From an uncultured Rubrobacteraceae bacterium (lineage in GTDB: Bacteria; Actinomycetota; Rubrobacteria; Rubrobacterales; Rubrobacteraceae), in contig CADCUT010000116.1 in assembly GCA_902805975.1 (NCBI GenBank), positions 1 through 33,914 of the forward strand: a stretch of DNA of 33,914 bases, written 5' to 3'. The notes beneath the pieces were generated by a model. The model ran no database searches. It worked only from the letters and a program-made list of their open reading frames with translations, and had not been told where the DNA came from. Positions 25,047 to 33,448 of the stretch are shown piece by piece (position 1 is the stretch's first letter; each line of letters begins with the position of its first letter). A program made the translations under genes and the position numbers.

Positions 25047-25925
25047 ATGGCCGCAAACGTAGAGTCGGTGGGGACAACGAGCGGTACCGGCAAGGCGACC
25101 CGAAGGCGCCGGCGGAGGCGGGAGGTCGTGCCGGTCCTCCTCGGCCTCGTATGGCTGTTCGTCGCCTTCTACCCGGTGCTCTTCATGCTGGGCGCGAGCC
25201 TCAGGACGCAGGAGTCCTTTCTGGGGGGGAGCGCGTGGCTGCCGCCCCTGAGGCCCACCTTCGAGAACTACGCGCTGGTCTTGAGCAGCGGCTTCTGGCT
25301 GTATTTGCTCAACAGCGTGGTCGTCGTGGCGGCGAGCGTGCTCCTCATCGTCGCCAGCTCGCTGCTTACGGCCTACGTCATAGCCCGCGTCAAGGGGCGG
25401 CTGGTGCAGGCGGTCTTCAACGTCTTCTTGCTGGGCCTCGCGATACCGCTGCAGGCCTCGATCATCCCGATCTACATCCTCATGATCCAGCTTGGCATCT
25501 ACGACACGCTGCTCGCCCTGGTCTTCCCCTTCGTCGCCTTCGGGATACCGCTGACGGTGCTGATCCTGGTCAACTTTATCCGCGACATCCCGAGGGAGCT
25601 CTACGAGGCGATGGTCATCGAGGGCGCTTCACACTGGCAGGTGCTCAGGGCCCTGGTGATACCGCTCTCGCGCCCGGCGCTGGTGACGGTGACGATCTAC
25701 AACGCCCTGCAGGTCTGGAACGGGTTCCTCTTCCCCCTTATCCTGACCCAGAGCCCGAACGTCCGCGTCCTGCCGCTGGCGTTGTGGACCTTCCGGGGGG
25801 AGTTCACCATCAACATACCGGCGATCATGGCGGCGGTCTTCCTGTCCTCGTTGCCCATCGTCTTCTTGTACATCGTGGCGCGCCGCCAGCTCCTGAGCGG
25901 CCTCACCGCCGGCTTCGGTAAGTAG
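25047..25925 (+). CDS. Sugar ABC transporter permease, MalG type
   Basis: This 292-residue partner permease has a basic N-terminal tail (ATRRRRRRREV), six predicted membrane spans and the EAA loop YEAMVIEGASHWQVLRALVIP. The C-terminus RRQLLSGLTAGFGK is the normal end of MalG-type permeases, which shows that the gene is complete. It starts at ATG 12 bp after the first permease, with GGGGGAGAAG upstream. The GH5 gene follows 47 bp downstream on the same strand. Confidence 0.95.
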   Translation: MAANVESVGTTSGTGKATRRRRRRREVVPVLLGLVWLFVAFYPVLFMLGASLRTQESFLGGSAWLPPLRPTFENYALVLSSGFWLYLLNSVVVVAASVLLIVASSLLTAYVIARVKGRLVQAVFNVFLLGLAIPLQASIIPIYILMIQLGIYDTLLALVFPFVAFGIPLTVLILVNFIRDIPRELYEAMVIEGASHWQVLRALVIPLSRPALVTVTIYNALQVWNGFLFPLILTQSPNVRVLPLALWTFRGEFTINIPAIMAAVFLSSLPIVFLYIVARRQLLSGLTAGFGK

Positions 25926-25972
25926 GACGGGACGCGCCCAGAGGAAGGCACCCCAACAGGAAAGGACCGGAG

Positions 25973-27388
25973 ATGGCGACCACCGGCGCGAGGCTGAGTG
26001 TTGAGGGATCGGGGCTCGTGGACGGGCGGGGGAACCGCATCGTACTGCGAGGCTTCGGCCTGGGCGGCTGGATGAACATGGAGAACTTCATCACCGGCTA
26101 CCCGGCCAACGAGGAGGCCCAGCGCGGGGCGGTCAGGGAGGTGCTCGGTGACGACCTCTACGAGCACTTCTTCGACAGCTTCCTGGAGCACTTCTTCGGC
26201 GAGGAGGACGCGCGCTTTATCGCTTCGCTCGGGATGAACCTGCTCAGGCTGCCCGTGAATTACCGGCACTTCGAGGACGATGCGCGGCCGTTTGAGATCA
26301 AAGAGGGCGGCTTCAGGCACCTCGACCGGGCCGTGGAGCTGTGCGCGGCGCACGGGGTCTACACGATCATCGATTTGCATGCCCTGCCCGGCTACCAGAA
26401 CCAGCACTGGCACTCGGACAACCCCACCCACAAGGCCCTCCTCTGGCGCCACAAGCACTTCCAGGACAGGACCGTGAACATCTGGGAGAGGATAGCCGAC
26501 CGCTACAAGGACAACCCATGGGTGGCCGGCTACAACCCCATAAACGAGCCGTCCGACCCGACCGAAGAGATGGTGATGCCCTTTTACCGGCGGCTCTACG
26601 ACGCGATAAGGGCCGTGGACCCGGGGCACCTGATCTTCCTGGAGGGTAATCGCTACTCGGTGGACTTCCACATGTTCGGCGAGCCATGGGAGAACGTGGT
26701 CTACACGAACCACGACTACGCCCTGCCGGGCTTCGTGGACGGCGGTCCGTACCCCGGGGTCTCGCGCGGCGAGTACGTAGACAGGGACGCCCTCGAAGAG
26801 ACGTTCCTCAAACGCAGCGCGTACATGGTGGAGCACGGGGTGCCCGTCTGGGTCGGCGAGTTCGGGCCGGTCTACCCGCCGGACGACCTCGGCTCCCACG
26901 CCATGCGCCGCGAGCTCTTGCGGGACCAGCTACAGATCTACGCCCGCCACGGCGCCAGCTGGGCGATCTGGACCTACAAGGACATAGGTCTCCAGGGCGT
27001 CGTCCACGCCGCCCCCGGCTCGTCCTGGGTCGAGCGCCTGGGGCCCATCATCGAGAAGAAGGCGCGCCTCGGGGTGGACGCCTGGGGGGGGACGGACGCG
27101 AGGATCAGGCACGTTATGGAGCCGCTCGAGAAACTCTTCGCCGAGGAATACCCCGACCACAGGCCGTTCCCGTTCGGGACCCAGCGGGAGATAGATCTGC
27201 TGGTGCGCAACATCCTGCTCGCCGAGCCGATGCTGCGGGAATACGCCGAGCTGTTCCGGGGCATGGACGAGGCCGGGATAGACGACCTGATGCGCTCGTT
27301 CCGCTTCGAGAACTGCGTCAGGCGCGAGGAGCTGGCCTCCATCCTCGCCGAGCACGCCGTCCCCGGCGGTGTGCGAAGCTCTAGGTGA
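25973..27388 (+). CDS. Glycoside hydrolase family 5 (endo-glucanase/exo-glucosidase type)
   Basis: This 471-residue retaining TIM-barrel glycosidase has the acid/base Glu192 in NPINEPSDP and the nucleophile Glu296 in VWVGEFGPVY. The N-terminal strand VLRGFGLGGWMNMENF and the IIDLHALPGYQNQHWHS loop are typical of GH5 members acting on beta-glucans or beta-glucosides. The C-terminal 120 residues extend beyond the catalytic core and form no recognised binding module. It lacks a signal peptide, which is unusual for an endo-glucanase and points to intracellular cleavage of short imported oligosaccharides. It probably shares a transcript with the ABC genes. Confidence 0.9.
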   Translation: MATTGARLSVEGSGLVDGRGNRIVLRGFGLGGWMNMENFITGYPANEEAQRGAVREVLGDDLYEHFFDSFLEHFFGEEDARFIASLGMNLLRLPVNYRHFEDDARPFEIKEGGFRHLDRAVELCAAHGVYTIIDLHALPGYQNQHWHSDNPTHKALLWRHKHFQDRTVNIWERIADRYKDNPWVAGYNPINEPSDPTEEMVMPFYRRLYDAIRAVDPGHLIFLEGNRYSVDFHMFGEPWENVVYTNHDYALPGFVDGGPYPGVSRGEYVDRDALEETFLKRSAYMVEHGVPVWVGEFGPVYPPDDLGSHAMRRELLRDQLQIYARHGASWAIWTYKDIGLQGVVHAAPGSSWVERLGPIIEKKARLGVDAWGGTDARIRHVMEPLEKLFAEEYPDHRPFPFGTQREIDLLVRNILLAEPMLREYAELFRGMDEAGIDDLMRSFRFENCVRREELASILAEHAVPGGVRSSR

Positions 27389-27412
27389 ACCGACGGGCGC
27401 CCGCGGCTGACC

Positions 27413-27437
27413 GGGGCGACGCTCGGGAGGCCGCCCC
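27413..27437 (+). terminator. Possible terminator after GH5
   Basis: GGGGCG (27413-27418) and CGCCCC (27432-27437) enclose a 13-nt loop, followed by CGTTGTT. A 6-bp GC stem with a T-enriched tail starts 24 bp after the stop. Modest evidence. Confidence 0.3.
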
Positions 27438-27452
27438 CGTTGTTCCCTGGCC

Positions 27453-27481
27453 CTGAACGCTCGGTCGTTAGCCGGTAGTAT
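27453..27481 (+). promoter_or_regulatory. Possible promoter upstream of the ASCH-domain gene
   Basis: CTGAAC (27453-27458), a 17-bp spacer, TAGTAT (27476-27481). The -10 box overlaps ATG 27480, so that ATG would not be in the message; this supports the start at 27513. Confidence 0.38.
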
Positions 27482-27512
27482 GGGTGCGAACGGGCGACGC
27501 GCGGAGGAGAGT

Positions 27513-27980
27513 GTGGACGACGGGGCGGTAGAAAGTTACTGGCGGGCGTACCTGGGAACCTTGCCGGCGGACTCGCCCGTGCGGCGGCATACCTACGAAG
27601 CCTGGTCGTTCGGGGACAGGCCCGGCATGGCAGACGAGCTAGGAGCCCTGGTCGTCTCCGGCCGCAAGACCGCGACTTGCATGGCGCTCTGGGAGGTAGA
27701 GGCGGACGAGGAGCTGAAGCCCCGTGTCGGGGAGCGGTCCGTGATCCTCGACGGCGGGGGCGATCCGCTGTGTATTGTGGAGACGACGGAGGTCGAGGTC
27801 CGCCGCTTCGACGAGGTGGATGAGCAATTCGCCCACGAGGAGGGCGAGGGCGACCGCTCGCTGGAGCACTGGCGCGGGGCGCACCGGCGCTACTTCTCGA
27901 GGACGCTGGCGAACATCGGGCGCGAGTTTGCCGAGGACATGCCGCTCGTGTGCGAGCGGTTTCGTGTGGTCTACAGCTAG
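27513..27980 (+). CDS. ASCH-domain protein
   Basis: This protein of about 155 residues has an ASCH domain, a small beta-barrel related to PUA that is proposed to bind RNA or modified nucleosides. Family marks are the N-terminal WSFGDRPGMADELGALV, the SGRKTATC turn and GDPLCIVETTEVEVRRFDEVD, followed by an acidic EEGEGDRSLEHWR segment and a C-terminal PLVCERFRVVY. The start is GTG 27513 with GGAGG (27503-27507) at 5-nt spacing. ATG 27480 would add 11 residues but has no ribosome site. It lies between two glycosidase genes; its link to sugar use is unclear. Confidence 0.85.
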   Translation: MDDGAVESYWRAYLGTLPADSPVRRHTYEAWSFGDRPGMADELGALVVSGRKTATCMALWEVEADEELKPRVGERSVILDGGGDPLCIVETTEVEVRRFDEVDEQFAHEEGEGDRSLEHWRGAHRRYFSRTLANIGREFAEDMPLVCERFRVVYS

Positions 27981-28011
27981 CAGCCCCACAACCGACGGGA
28001 GGAACGTAAGC

Positions 28012-29388
28012 ATGACCTTTCCGGAAAACTTTCTCTGGGGCGCTGCGACGGCCTCGTACCAGATCGAGGGCGCTGTAAACGAGGGCGGCAGGGGACCGTC
28101 GATCTGGGACACCTTCTCCCACACGCCGGGCAAGGTGCTGCACGGCGACACTGGCGACACGGCCTGCGACCACTACCACCGCCTCGAAGAGGACCTCGAT
28201 CTTATGGCGGAGATCGGCCTGAAGGCGTACCGCTTCTCCGTAGCCTGGCCCCGCATCCAGCCCGACGGGAGCGGGCCGGCCAACGAGAAGGGCCTGGACT
28301 TCTACCGGCGCCTGGTCGACGGCCTCAGGCAACGGTCCATCGAGCCGATGCTCACCCTCTACCACTGGGACTTGCCGCAGGCGCTTCAGGACCGGGGCGG
28401 CTGGACGAGCCGGGAGACGGCCGAGCGGTTCGCGGAGTACGCAGGCGTTGTCTACGGGGCGCTCTCTGGCTCCGTACCGTTCTGGATCACCCTGAACGAA
28501 CCCTGGGTCTCTGCCTGGTTGGGCCACGCCTACGGCATCCACGCCCCTGGCCTGAAAGATCCCGGCGCCGCCCTCTCCGCCACGCACCACCTGCTGCTCG
28601 GGCACGGCCTGGCGCTGGAGCGGATGCGTTCGATGGGGAACCCCGGCGACGATAACCAGCTCGGCGCCACCCTCAACCTGCACCCGGCCCTCCCGGGGCG
28701 CGACCGCGACGCCGACAGGGAGGCCGCCCGCAGGGTGGATGGGCAGGCCAACCGGCTCTACCTCGACCCTCTCTTCCGCGGCGAGTACCCGGAGGACGTG
28801 TTCTCCCACTACCGCGGGCTCGGCGCCGACCTCTCGTTTGTGGAGGATGGGGACCTGGACAAAATCTCCGCCCCCATAGACTTTCTGGGCGTCAACTACT
28901 ACTTCCGCCACGTGGTCAGGGACGCGCCGGAGGAGTCCCACTCCGAGGTGCCCTTCTCCGACCTGCGGGCCCGTCCCATCGTCCCGCACACCGGGGAGAA
29001 GACGGCGATGGGCTGGCCCGTAGACCCCGAGGGGCTCACGGAGATCCTCGTCCGGGTCAAGGAGGAGTACGCCGACGTTCCGCTCTACGTCACGGAGAAC
29101 GGCCGCGCCGTCCACGACTACGTGGACCCCGAGGGGAGTGTGGACGACGAAGAGCGCATCTCGTACCTGGACGCCCACTTCCGGGCCGCGCGCGCGGCGA
29201 TGGAGCGGGGCGCTGACCTGCGGGGCTACATGGTCTGGTCGCTCCTGGATAACTTCGAGTGGGCCGAGGGGTACTCCAAGAGGTTCGGGCTCGTCTTCGT
29301 GGACTACGGCACCGGGCGGCGCGTCCCGAAGGCGAGTTCCCGCTGGTACTCGGAGGTCATCGGGCGCAACGGGCTGGGGTCTTCTTGA
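28012..29388 (+). CDS. Beta-glucosidase, glycoside hydrolase family 1
   Basis: This 458-residue retaining beta-glycosidase starts with the family signature FPENFLWGAATASYQIEGA. It has the acid/base Glu163 in TLNEPW and the nucleophile Glu362 in YVTENG. The aglycone/substrate segment WSLLDNFEWAEGYSKRFGL is intact, as is the C-terminal SSRWYSEVI. Length is normal for bacterial GH1. ATG 28012 follows GGGAGGAA by 7 nt. There is no signal peptide. It probably splits imported cello-oligosaccharides or plant beta-glucosides to glucose and aglycone. It overlaps the phosphatase gene by 4 bp. Confidence 0.96.
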   Translation: MTFPENFLWGAATASYQIEGAVNEGGRGPSIWDTFSHTPGKVLHGDTGDTACDHYHRLEEDLDLMAEIGLKAYRFSVAWPRIQPDGSGPANEKGLDFYRRLVDGLRQRSIEPMLTLYHWDLPQALQDRGGWTSRETAERFAEYAGVVYGALSGSVPFWITLNEPWVSAWLGHAYGIHAPGLKDPGAALSATHHLLLGHGLALERMRSMGNPGDDNQLGATLNLHPALPGRDRDADREAARRVDGQANRLYLDPLFRGEYPEDVFSHYRGLGADLSFVEDGDLDKISAPIDFLGVNYYFRHVVRDAPEESHSEVPFSDLRARPIVPHTGEKTAMGWPVDPEGLTEILVRVKEEYADVPLYVTENGRAVHDYVDPEGSVDDEERISYLDAHFRAARAAMERGADLRGYMVWSLLDNFEWAEGYSKRFGLVFVDYGTGRRVPKASSRWYSEVIGRNGLGSS

Positions 29389-30053
29389 GGCTGCTGCTCG
29401 TTCGCCACGGCGAGACCGCCGGGAACGTAGGGCGCAGGCTCCAGGGGGCCGACGACCCGCTCACGGAGCGCGGACGGCGGCAGGCGGGGGAGATCGCGGC
29501 TCATATCGCCGGGCGCGACGACGTCGTGGCGCTCTACGCCAGCCCGTACCGGAGGGCCTTCGACACGGCCCGCGCCATCGGTGATGCCCTGGGCTTGGAG
29601 CCCGAGCCCAGGGCGTCGCTCGCCGAGATCGACGTTGGGGACGCCGCTGGCTACCGCTTCGAGGCTTGGGTGGAGGAGTTCCCGGAGGAGGCCGAGCGGT
29701 TCCGGTTAGAGGGCGTGGATTACCGGTGGCCCGGCGGGGAGAGCGGGCTCGACCTCTCGGCGCGTACCGAGAGGGAGATGGACCGTATTCTGGAGGCCCA
29801 CAGGCGCGAGGCCGGCGCCGTGGTCGTCGTCTCCCACGGGGGGTCGCTCGCCTGGATCATCGCGCACCTCCTCGGCGAGCCCGACGGGGAGTGGCCCCAC
29901 AGCTATGCCAGGCTCGACAACTGCTCCATAACCGAGGCGGAGATCCCCCCGAACGGGACGGGACCCGCAAAGTTCCTCTACACCAACGAGGTCGGACACC
30001 TCTCGCCCGACCCCGAAGAAGAGGCCGCGACGGGCGGAGACCCCGTAGATTGA
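29385..30053 (+). CDS. Histidine phosphatase family protein
   Basis: This 222-residue protein of the phosphoglycerate-mutase-like superfamily has the nucleophile histidine in LLVRHGETAGN at the N-terminus, R-R-A-F-D-T-A in the first helix region, the acid/base region LAEIDVGDAAG, and VVVSHGGSLAWII with the second active-site His. The start is TTG 29385, overlapping the GH1 stop by 4 bp (TTGA), so it is translationally coupled to the glucosidase. A longer frame upstream lies inside GH1 and is rejected. The substrate could be a sugar phosphate or another small phosphate ester; sequence alone does not say. Confidence 0.9.
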   Translation: MRLLLVRHGETAGNVGRRLQGADDPLTERGRRQAGEIAAHIAGRDDVVALYASPYRRAFDTARAIGDALGLEPEPRASLAEIDVGDAAGYRFEAWVEEFPEEAERFRLEGVDYRWPGGESGLDLSARTEREMDRILEAHRREAGAVVVVSHGGSLAWIIAHLLGEPDGEWPHSYARLDNCSITEAEIPPNGTGPAKFLYTNEVGHLSPDPEEEAATGGDPVD

Positions 30054-30077
30054 GAGAGACGCCAGAGATCGGAGAGG

Positions 30078-30839
30078 ATGGACGTGGGGTCCGACGTCAA
30101 CTTTGATGGCAGGGCGACCGGCTTCGAGGTGGAGATCTACGGTTCCTCCAAGGGTCACATCAGGATGCGTGTGCTATGGGATGACCTGCTCACCGAGGTT
30201 CCCGGGATCTCGCGTGGCGGGCTTTCGATCCTCGATGCCGGCGGCGGCGCCGGGCATCTGTCGCTCCTGATGGCGGAGCGGGACAACAGGGTCCTGCTGT
30301 GCGACCCGTCGCGGGAGATGCTGAATATGGCCGAGGAATCCGTCCGGGATGCGGGCCTTGAGGATCTGGTCATCACCAGGCACTCGACCATTCAGGACCT
30401 GGACGAACCCGAGGCCGGTTTCGACGTGATCACCTGCCACGCGGTTCTCGAATGGCTCGGTGATCCGGAGGCGACCCTGAAGCATCTCGTCAGGTACTTG
30501 AGAACGGATGGTCTGATGTCCCTCATGTTCTACAACCAGAACGCCGCCGTCCTCAAGCGGGCCCTCCGAGGCCATTTCGCGGAAGCACTGAAGGAGCCCG
30601 ATACTAACAGCCAAGGTTGCACGCCGCTGTCGGAAGAGACCGTGCGGACCTGGCTGGCCGATTTGGGCATGTCGATCAGATCTAAATCCGGCATTCGCAT
30701 GTTTCACGATCATCTGCCGGAGGAGGCCCGCAACGGGGACCGCCTCGAAGACCTGCTGAGGCTCGAGAAGGCCCTGCGTAAACAGGAGCCGTTCGCCTCT
30801 CTCGGCCAACACGTTCACCTAATTTGCGAGCGAGCTTGA
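30078..30839 (+). CDS. cmoM: CmoM-like tRNA cmo5U methyltransferase
   Basis: This protein of about 253 residues is a SAM methyltransferase that resembles E. coli CmoM (SmtA), which methylates 5-carboxymethoxyuridine at tRNA position 34. Recognisable shared blocks are EIYGSSKGHIRMRVLWDDL, ILDAGGGAGH (SAM site, about 51-60), VLLCDPSREML, CHAVLEWLGDP, LMSLMFYNQNA, GIRMFHDHLPE and QEPFASLGQHVHLI. This covers the full length. GTG 30084 has a better-spaced ribosome site (GGAGAGG, 30071-30077) than ATG 30078. Base use differs from the neighbours, with many A/T-ending codons in the second half (GAT, ACT, TCT, AAA, ATT, TTT), suggesting transfer from a less GC-rich donor. The tRNA target here is inferred from homology only. 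Confidence 0.8.
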   Translation: MDVGSDVNFDGRATGFEVEIYGSSKGHIRMRVLWDDLLTEVPGISRGGLSILDAGGGAGHLSLLMAERDNRVLLCDPSREMLNMAEESVRDAGLEDLVITRHSTIQDLDEPEAGFDVITCHAVLEWLGDPEATLKHLVRYLRTDGLMSLMFYNQNAAVLKRALRGHFAEALKEPDTNSQGCTPLSEETVRTWLADLGMSIRSKSGIRMFHDHLPEEARNGDRLEDLLRLEKALRKQEPFASLGQHVHLICERA

Positions 30840-30902
30840 TGGCCACATGGAACTAACCTGCGAAACTGCAAGCTACGAGACACTACCGGAGAGGGCGCAA
30901 TC

Positions 30903-31889
30903 GTGAATTATCGTAACCTGGGGGAGACCGGGATGAGGGTGTCGGAGATCAGCCTCGGCACCTGGGCCTTCGGCGGCGAGTGGGGGACGGTGGGCGACGA
31001 CGATGCCTACGCCGCCCTGAACCGCGCGATAGACCTCGGCGTCAACTTTCTCGACACCGCCGACGTCTACGGCGACGGCCGCAGCGAGAAGCTTATAGGG
31101 CGCCTGCTGAAGGACCGTCCGAATGACGAGATACTCGTCGCCACCAAGGCCGGCCGCCGCCTCGACCCGCACACCGCCGAAGACTACAACGCCGAGAACC
31201 TCGCGGCCTTTGTCGAGCGGAGCCTACAGAACCTCGGCGTCGAGGCGCTCGACCTCCTTCAGCTCCACTGCCCCCCGACGGAGGCTTACCGGCAGGACGA
31301 GACCTTCGGGGCGCTCGACGCTTTGCAGGAATCCGGCAAGATCAAGAACTATGGTGTCAGCGTGGAGAAGGTCGAGGAGGCTCGGATGGCGCTTGAGTAC
31401 CCGGGCGTCAAGACCGTCCAGATCATCTTCAACGTCTTCCGCCAAAAGCCCGTCGGGGAGTTCTTTCCGCTTGCCGAGGAGCGCAACATCGGCGTCCTGG
31501 CCCGCGTCCCGCTCGCGAGCGGCCTCCTCTCGGGCAAGATGAGCCTGGATCGCCAATTCGACGCATCCGACCACAGGAGCTTCAACCGCAACGGGGAGGC
31601 TTTTGATAGGGGCGAGACGTTCTCGGGCGTCGACTTCGAGACGGGTCTGCGGGCTGCCGAAGAGCTCAAGGAGCTCGTCCCGGAGGGGCACACGTTGGCC
31701 CAACTCGCGCTGCGTTGGATCCTGATGCACCCCGCGGTCTCGTGCGCCATCCCGGGCGGCAAGAACCCTTCGCAGGTCGAGGACAACGTAGCCGCCGCCG
31801 CGTTGCCCCCCCTCTCGGACGAGGCGATGGGGCGCGCACGCGAGGTCTACGACGCCGCCATCCGGCCCCAGGTCCATCACCTCTGGTAG
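30903..31889 (+). CDS. Aldo/keto reductase
   Basis: This 328-residue NADP-dependent aldo/keto reductase is of the YajO/AKR11-12-like group. The complete tetrad is Asp51 and Tyr56 in FLDTADVYGDG, Lys82 in ATKAG and His122 in LQLHCP. The cofactor end is present: ARVPLASGLLSGKM, and the C-terminal SCAIPGGKNPSQVEDN. GTG 30903 follows GAGAGGG. It stands alone, with a repeat element beginning at its stop codon. Probable role: reduction or oxidation of a sugar-derived aldehyde or ketone; substrate unknown. Confidence 0.94.
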   Translation: MNYRNLGETGMRVSEISLGTWAFGGEWGTVGDDDAYAALNRAIDLGVNFLDTADVYGDGRSEKLIGRLLKDRPNDEILVATKAGRRLDPHTAEDYNAENLAAFVERSLQNLGVEALDLLQLHCPPTEAYRQDETFGALDALQESGKIKNYGVSVEKVEEARMALEYPGVKTVQIIFNVFRQKPVGEFFPLAEERNIGVLARVPLASGLLSGKMSLDRQFDASDHRSFNRNGEAFDRGETFSGVDFETGLRAAEELKELVPEGHTLAQLALRWILMHPAVSCAIPGGKNPSQVEDNVAAAALPPLSDEAMGRAREVYDAAIRPQVHHLW

Positions 31890-32000
31890 GTTTTAGGCTC
31901 GAGGCTTTAGGTTCTAGGGGTGCGGTCTGGGGCGGGGTCCCGATGTCGCGTCCCTAGAGCCTAAAAGCCCCCGAAGGGGGCGACCTAAAACCTCGAACCT
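31887..32000 (-). repeat. Intergenic repeat element, copy B (inverted relative to copy A)
   Basis: Read on the minus strand, this matches copy A at 15072-15187 from GGTTCGAGG, through the hairpin with T-run and GACCCCGCCCC, to ACCCCTAGAACCTAAAGCC and CCTAAAACCTA. The hairpin arms here are GCCCCC and GGGGGC (31967-31972 and 31976-31981) with loop GAA. Copy A has GCCCGC and GCGGGC, so a paired change keeps the stem. As in copy A, the element directly abuts the upstream gene and its end supplies the TAG stop. On the plus strand the T-run side faces the wrong way to terminate the reductase gene. Confidence 0.68.
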
Positions 32001-32057
32001 GAGGCTGAGTAGCCCCTAACACATAAGTTCGGCCTCCCCTGAACAAGAATGAGCCCA

Positions 32058-32075
32058 GCCACGCAAGGCCGTGGC
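32058..32075 (+). other. Small hairpin upstream of the second binding-protein gene
   Basis: GCCACG (32058-32063) and CGTGGC (32070-32075) form a perfect 6-bp stem with a 6-nt loop in the leader of the following gene. Function unknown; possibly an operator or leader structure. Confidence 0.3.
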
Positions 32076-32148
32076 GTCTAGCTCTGTCGAACGGAAGGGG
32101 CCTGGTTTGTCTGCCGGAAGAAAAGCAAGGTGGGTCAACGGCGGTGGC

Positions 32149-33438
32149 ATGAACCGCCGGGAGTTCTTGAGGCTCGGGGGCGCCGGGCTCGCCGGGACGG
32201 CCCTGCTCGGAACGCTCGCCGGGTGCGGTGGTGGAGGTTCGGCCGGCGGCGGCCTGACCGTCGCTTCGTGGGATATAGCGAGCGATGCCTTGCGGAATAC
32301 GATCCCGCTCTTCAAGAAGAAGCGGCCCGGCACGAACGTGTCCATGCAGGCGATCACCATCGACTACCAGCAACTCGTCCCGCGCCTGCAGGCCGGCAGC
32401 GGGGCGCCCGACGTCTTCTCCCTGGCGCAGCAGGACTTTCAGAACTTCCTGACGCGCTTCCCCGGCGAGTTCGTGGACGTGACCGACAGGATGGAGAAGT
32501 ACGCGGACCAGTTCGCCGAGGCCCCGCTCTCCCACGCCCGCAAGGACGGCAAGCTCTTCGCCGTGCCGTGGGACATGGGCCCCGTCGGCCTCTGGTACCG
32601 CAAGGACCTCTTCGAAGAGGCCGGCATAACTCCCGAAGACGTCGCCACCTACGATGGCTTTATCGAGGCGGGCAAGGAGCTGGAGCAGAGGATCGGCGGC
32701 GGGGCGAAGATGACCGCCTTCGACGCTTCGGGCGGCGGCACGAACCCCTCCCATTACCACATCCTGCTCAACCAGCAGGACGGCTCGTTCTACAGCTCGG
32801 GCGGCGGGATCGACTTCACCAACGAGAAGTCCTACGCGGCGATGAACCTCCTCGACCGTTTCGTGAACGAGGAGATCGTCATAGACACCCCGACCTACGA
32901 CGAGAGCAGCCGCGCCATCTCCAACGGCGACACGGCCACCTCGATGGGGGCAGCCTGGGACGTCGGGACGATAAAGAGCGCCGGCGGCAGCGCCCAGAAG
33001 GGAAAGTGGGACGTGATGCCGCTCCCGGCCTTCGCGCGGGGCGGCAGGCGCGAGGCGACCCTGAGCGGCTCCGTGCTCGTGATCTCCTCCCAGACCGAGA
33101 ACGAGGACGCGGCCTGGGACTTTATCGAGCAGGCGCTCCTGACCCGTGAGGGGCAGGCAAAATCCTGGGAGCAGGGCCTCTTCCCCTCGTGGGAGCCGTA
33201 CTGGGAGACCGACGCCTTCAACGAGCCGGACCCGTACTTCGGGTTCGCGGTGGCGCCGAAGTTCGCCGACATCGCCCGCAACGTCCCTGCGCTCGACTAC
33301 GGCCCGAACTTCCTGGACTTCCAGAAGCCCCTTATGGACGCTTACTCCGCCGTGCTCACCGGCGACACCCCGCCGCAAGAGGCCATGGCCCAGGCCGAGG
33401 AGCGGGCCGCCTCGGCGTCGGGCCTCAAGGTCGCGTAG
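32149..33438 (+). CDS. Sugar ABC transporter substrate-binding lipoprotein (second system)
   Basis: This protein of about 429 residues is a family 1 solute-binding protein. The N-terminus MNRREFLRLGG is a twin-arginine motif, followed by a hydrophobic stretch and the lipobox LAGC with Cys26, so export by Tat and lipid anchoring are likely. Core marks are LTVASWDI, GAPDVFSLAQQDFQNF, FAVPWDMGPVGLWYRKDLF and the late WDFIEQALLTREGQ. I chose ATG 32149 because it gives a standard Tat signal. TTG 32107, behind GGAAGGGG (32094-32101), would add 14 residues and has the better ribosome site. The permease gene follows 10 bp downstream. The substrate is unknown, probably an oligosaccharide different from that of the first system. 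Confidence 0.93.
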   Translation: MNRREFLRLGGAGLAGTALLGTLAGCGGGGSAGGGLTVASWDIASDALRNTIPLFKKKRPGTNVSMQAITIDYQQLVPRLQAGSGAPDVFSLAQQDFQNFLTRFPGEFVDVTDRMEKYADQFAEAPLSHARKDGKLFAVPWDMGPVGLWYRKDLFEEAGITPEDVATYDGFIEAGKELEQRIGGGAKMTAFDASGGGTNPSHYHILLNQQDGSFYSSGGGIDFTNEKSYAAMNLLDRFVNEEIVIDTPTYDESSRAISNGDTATSMGAAWDVGTIKSAGGSAQKGKWDVMPLPAFARGGRREATLSGSVLVISSQTENEDAAWDFIEQALLTREGQAKSWEQGLFPSWEPYWETDAFNEPDPYFGFAVAPKFADIARNVPALDYGPNFLDFQKPLMDAYSAVLTGDTPPQEAMAQAEERAASASGLKVA

Positions 33439-33448
33439 GGGAGCTGTC

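Noticed and set aside
27775-28011. 79-codon extension of the GH1 beta-glucosidase
   Set aside because: It overlaps the ASCH-domain gene out of frame; GH1 begins normally at ATG 28012 behind GGGAGGAA.
26974-29178. 734-codon open frame on the minus strand across GH5, ASCH and GH1
   Set aside because: It is antisense to three well-supported genes and reflects high third-position GC; its translation has no recognisable domain.
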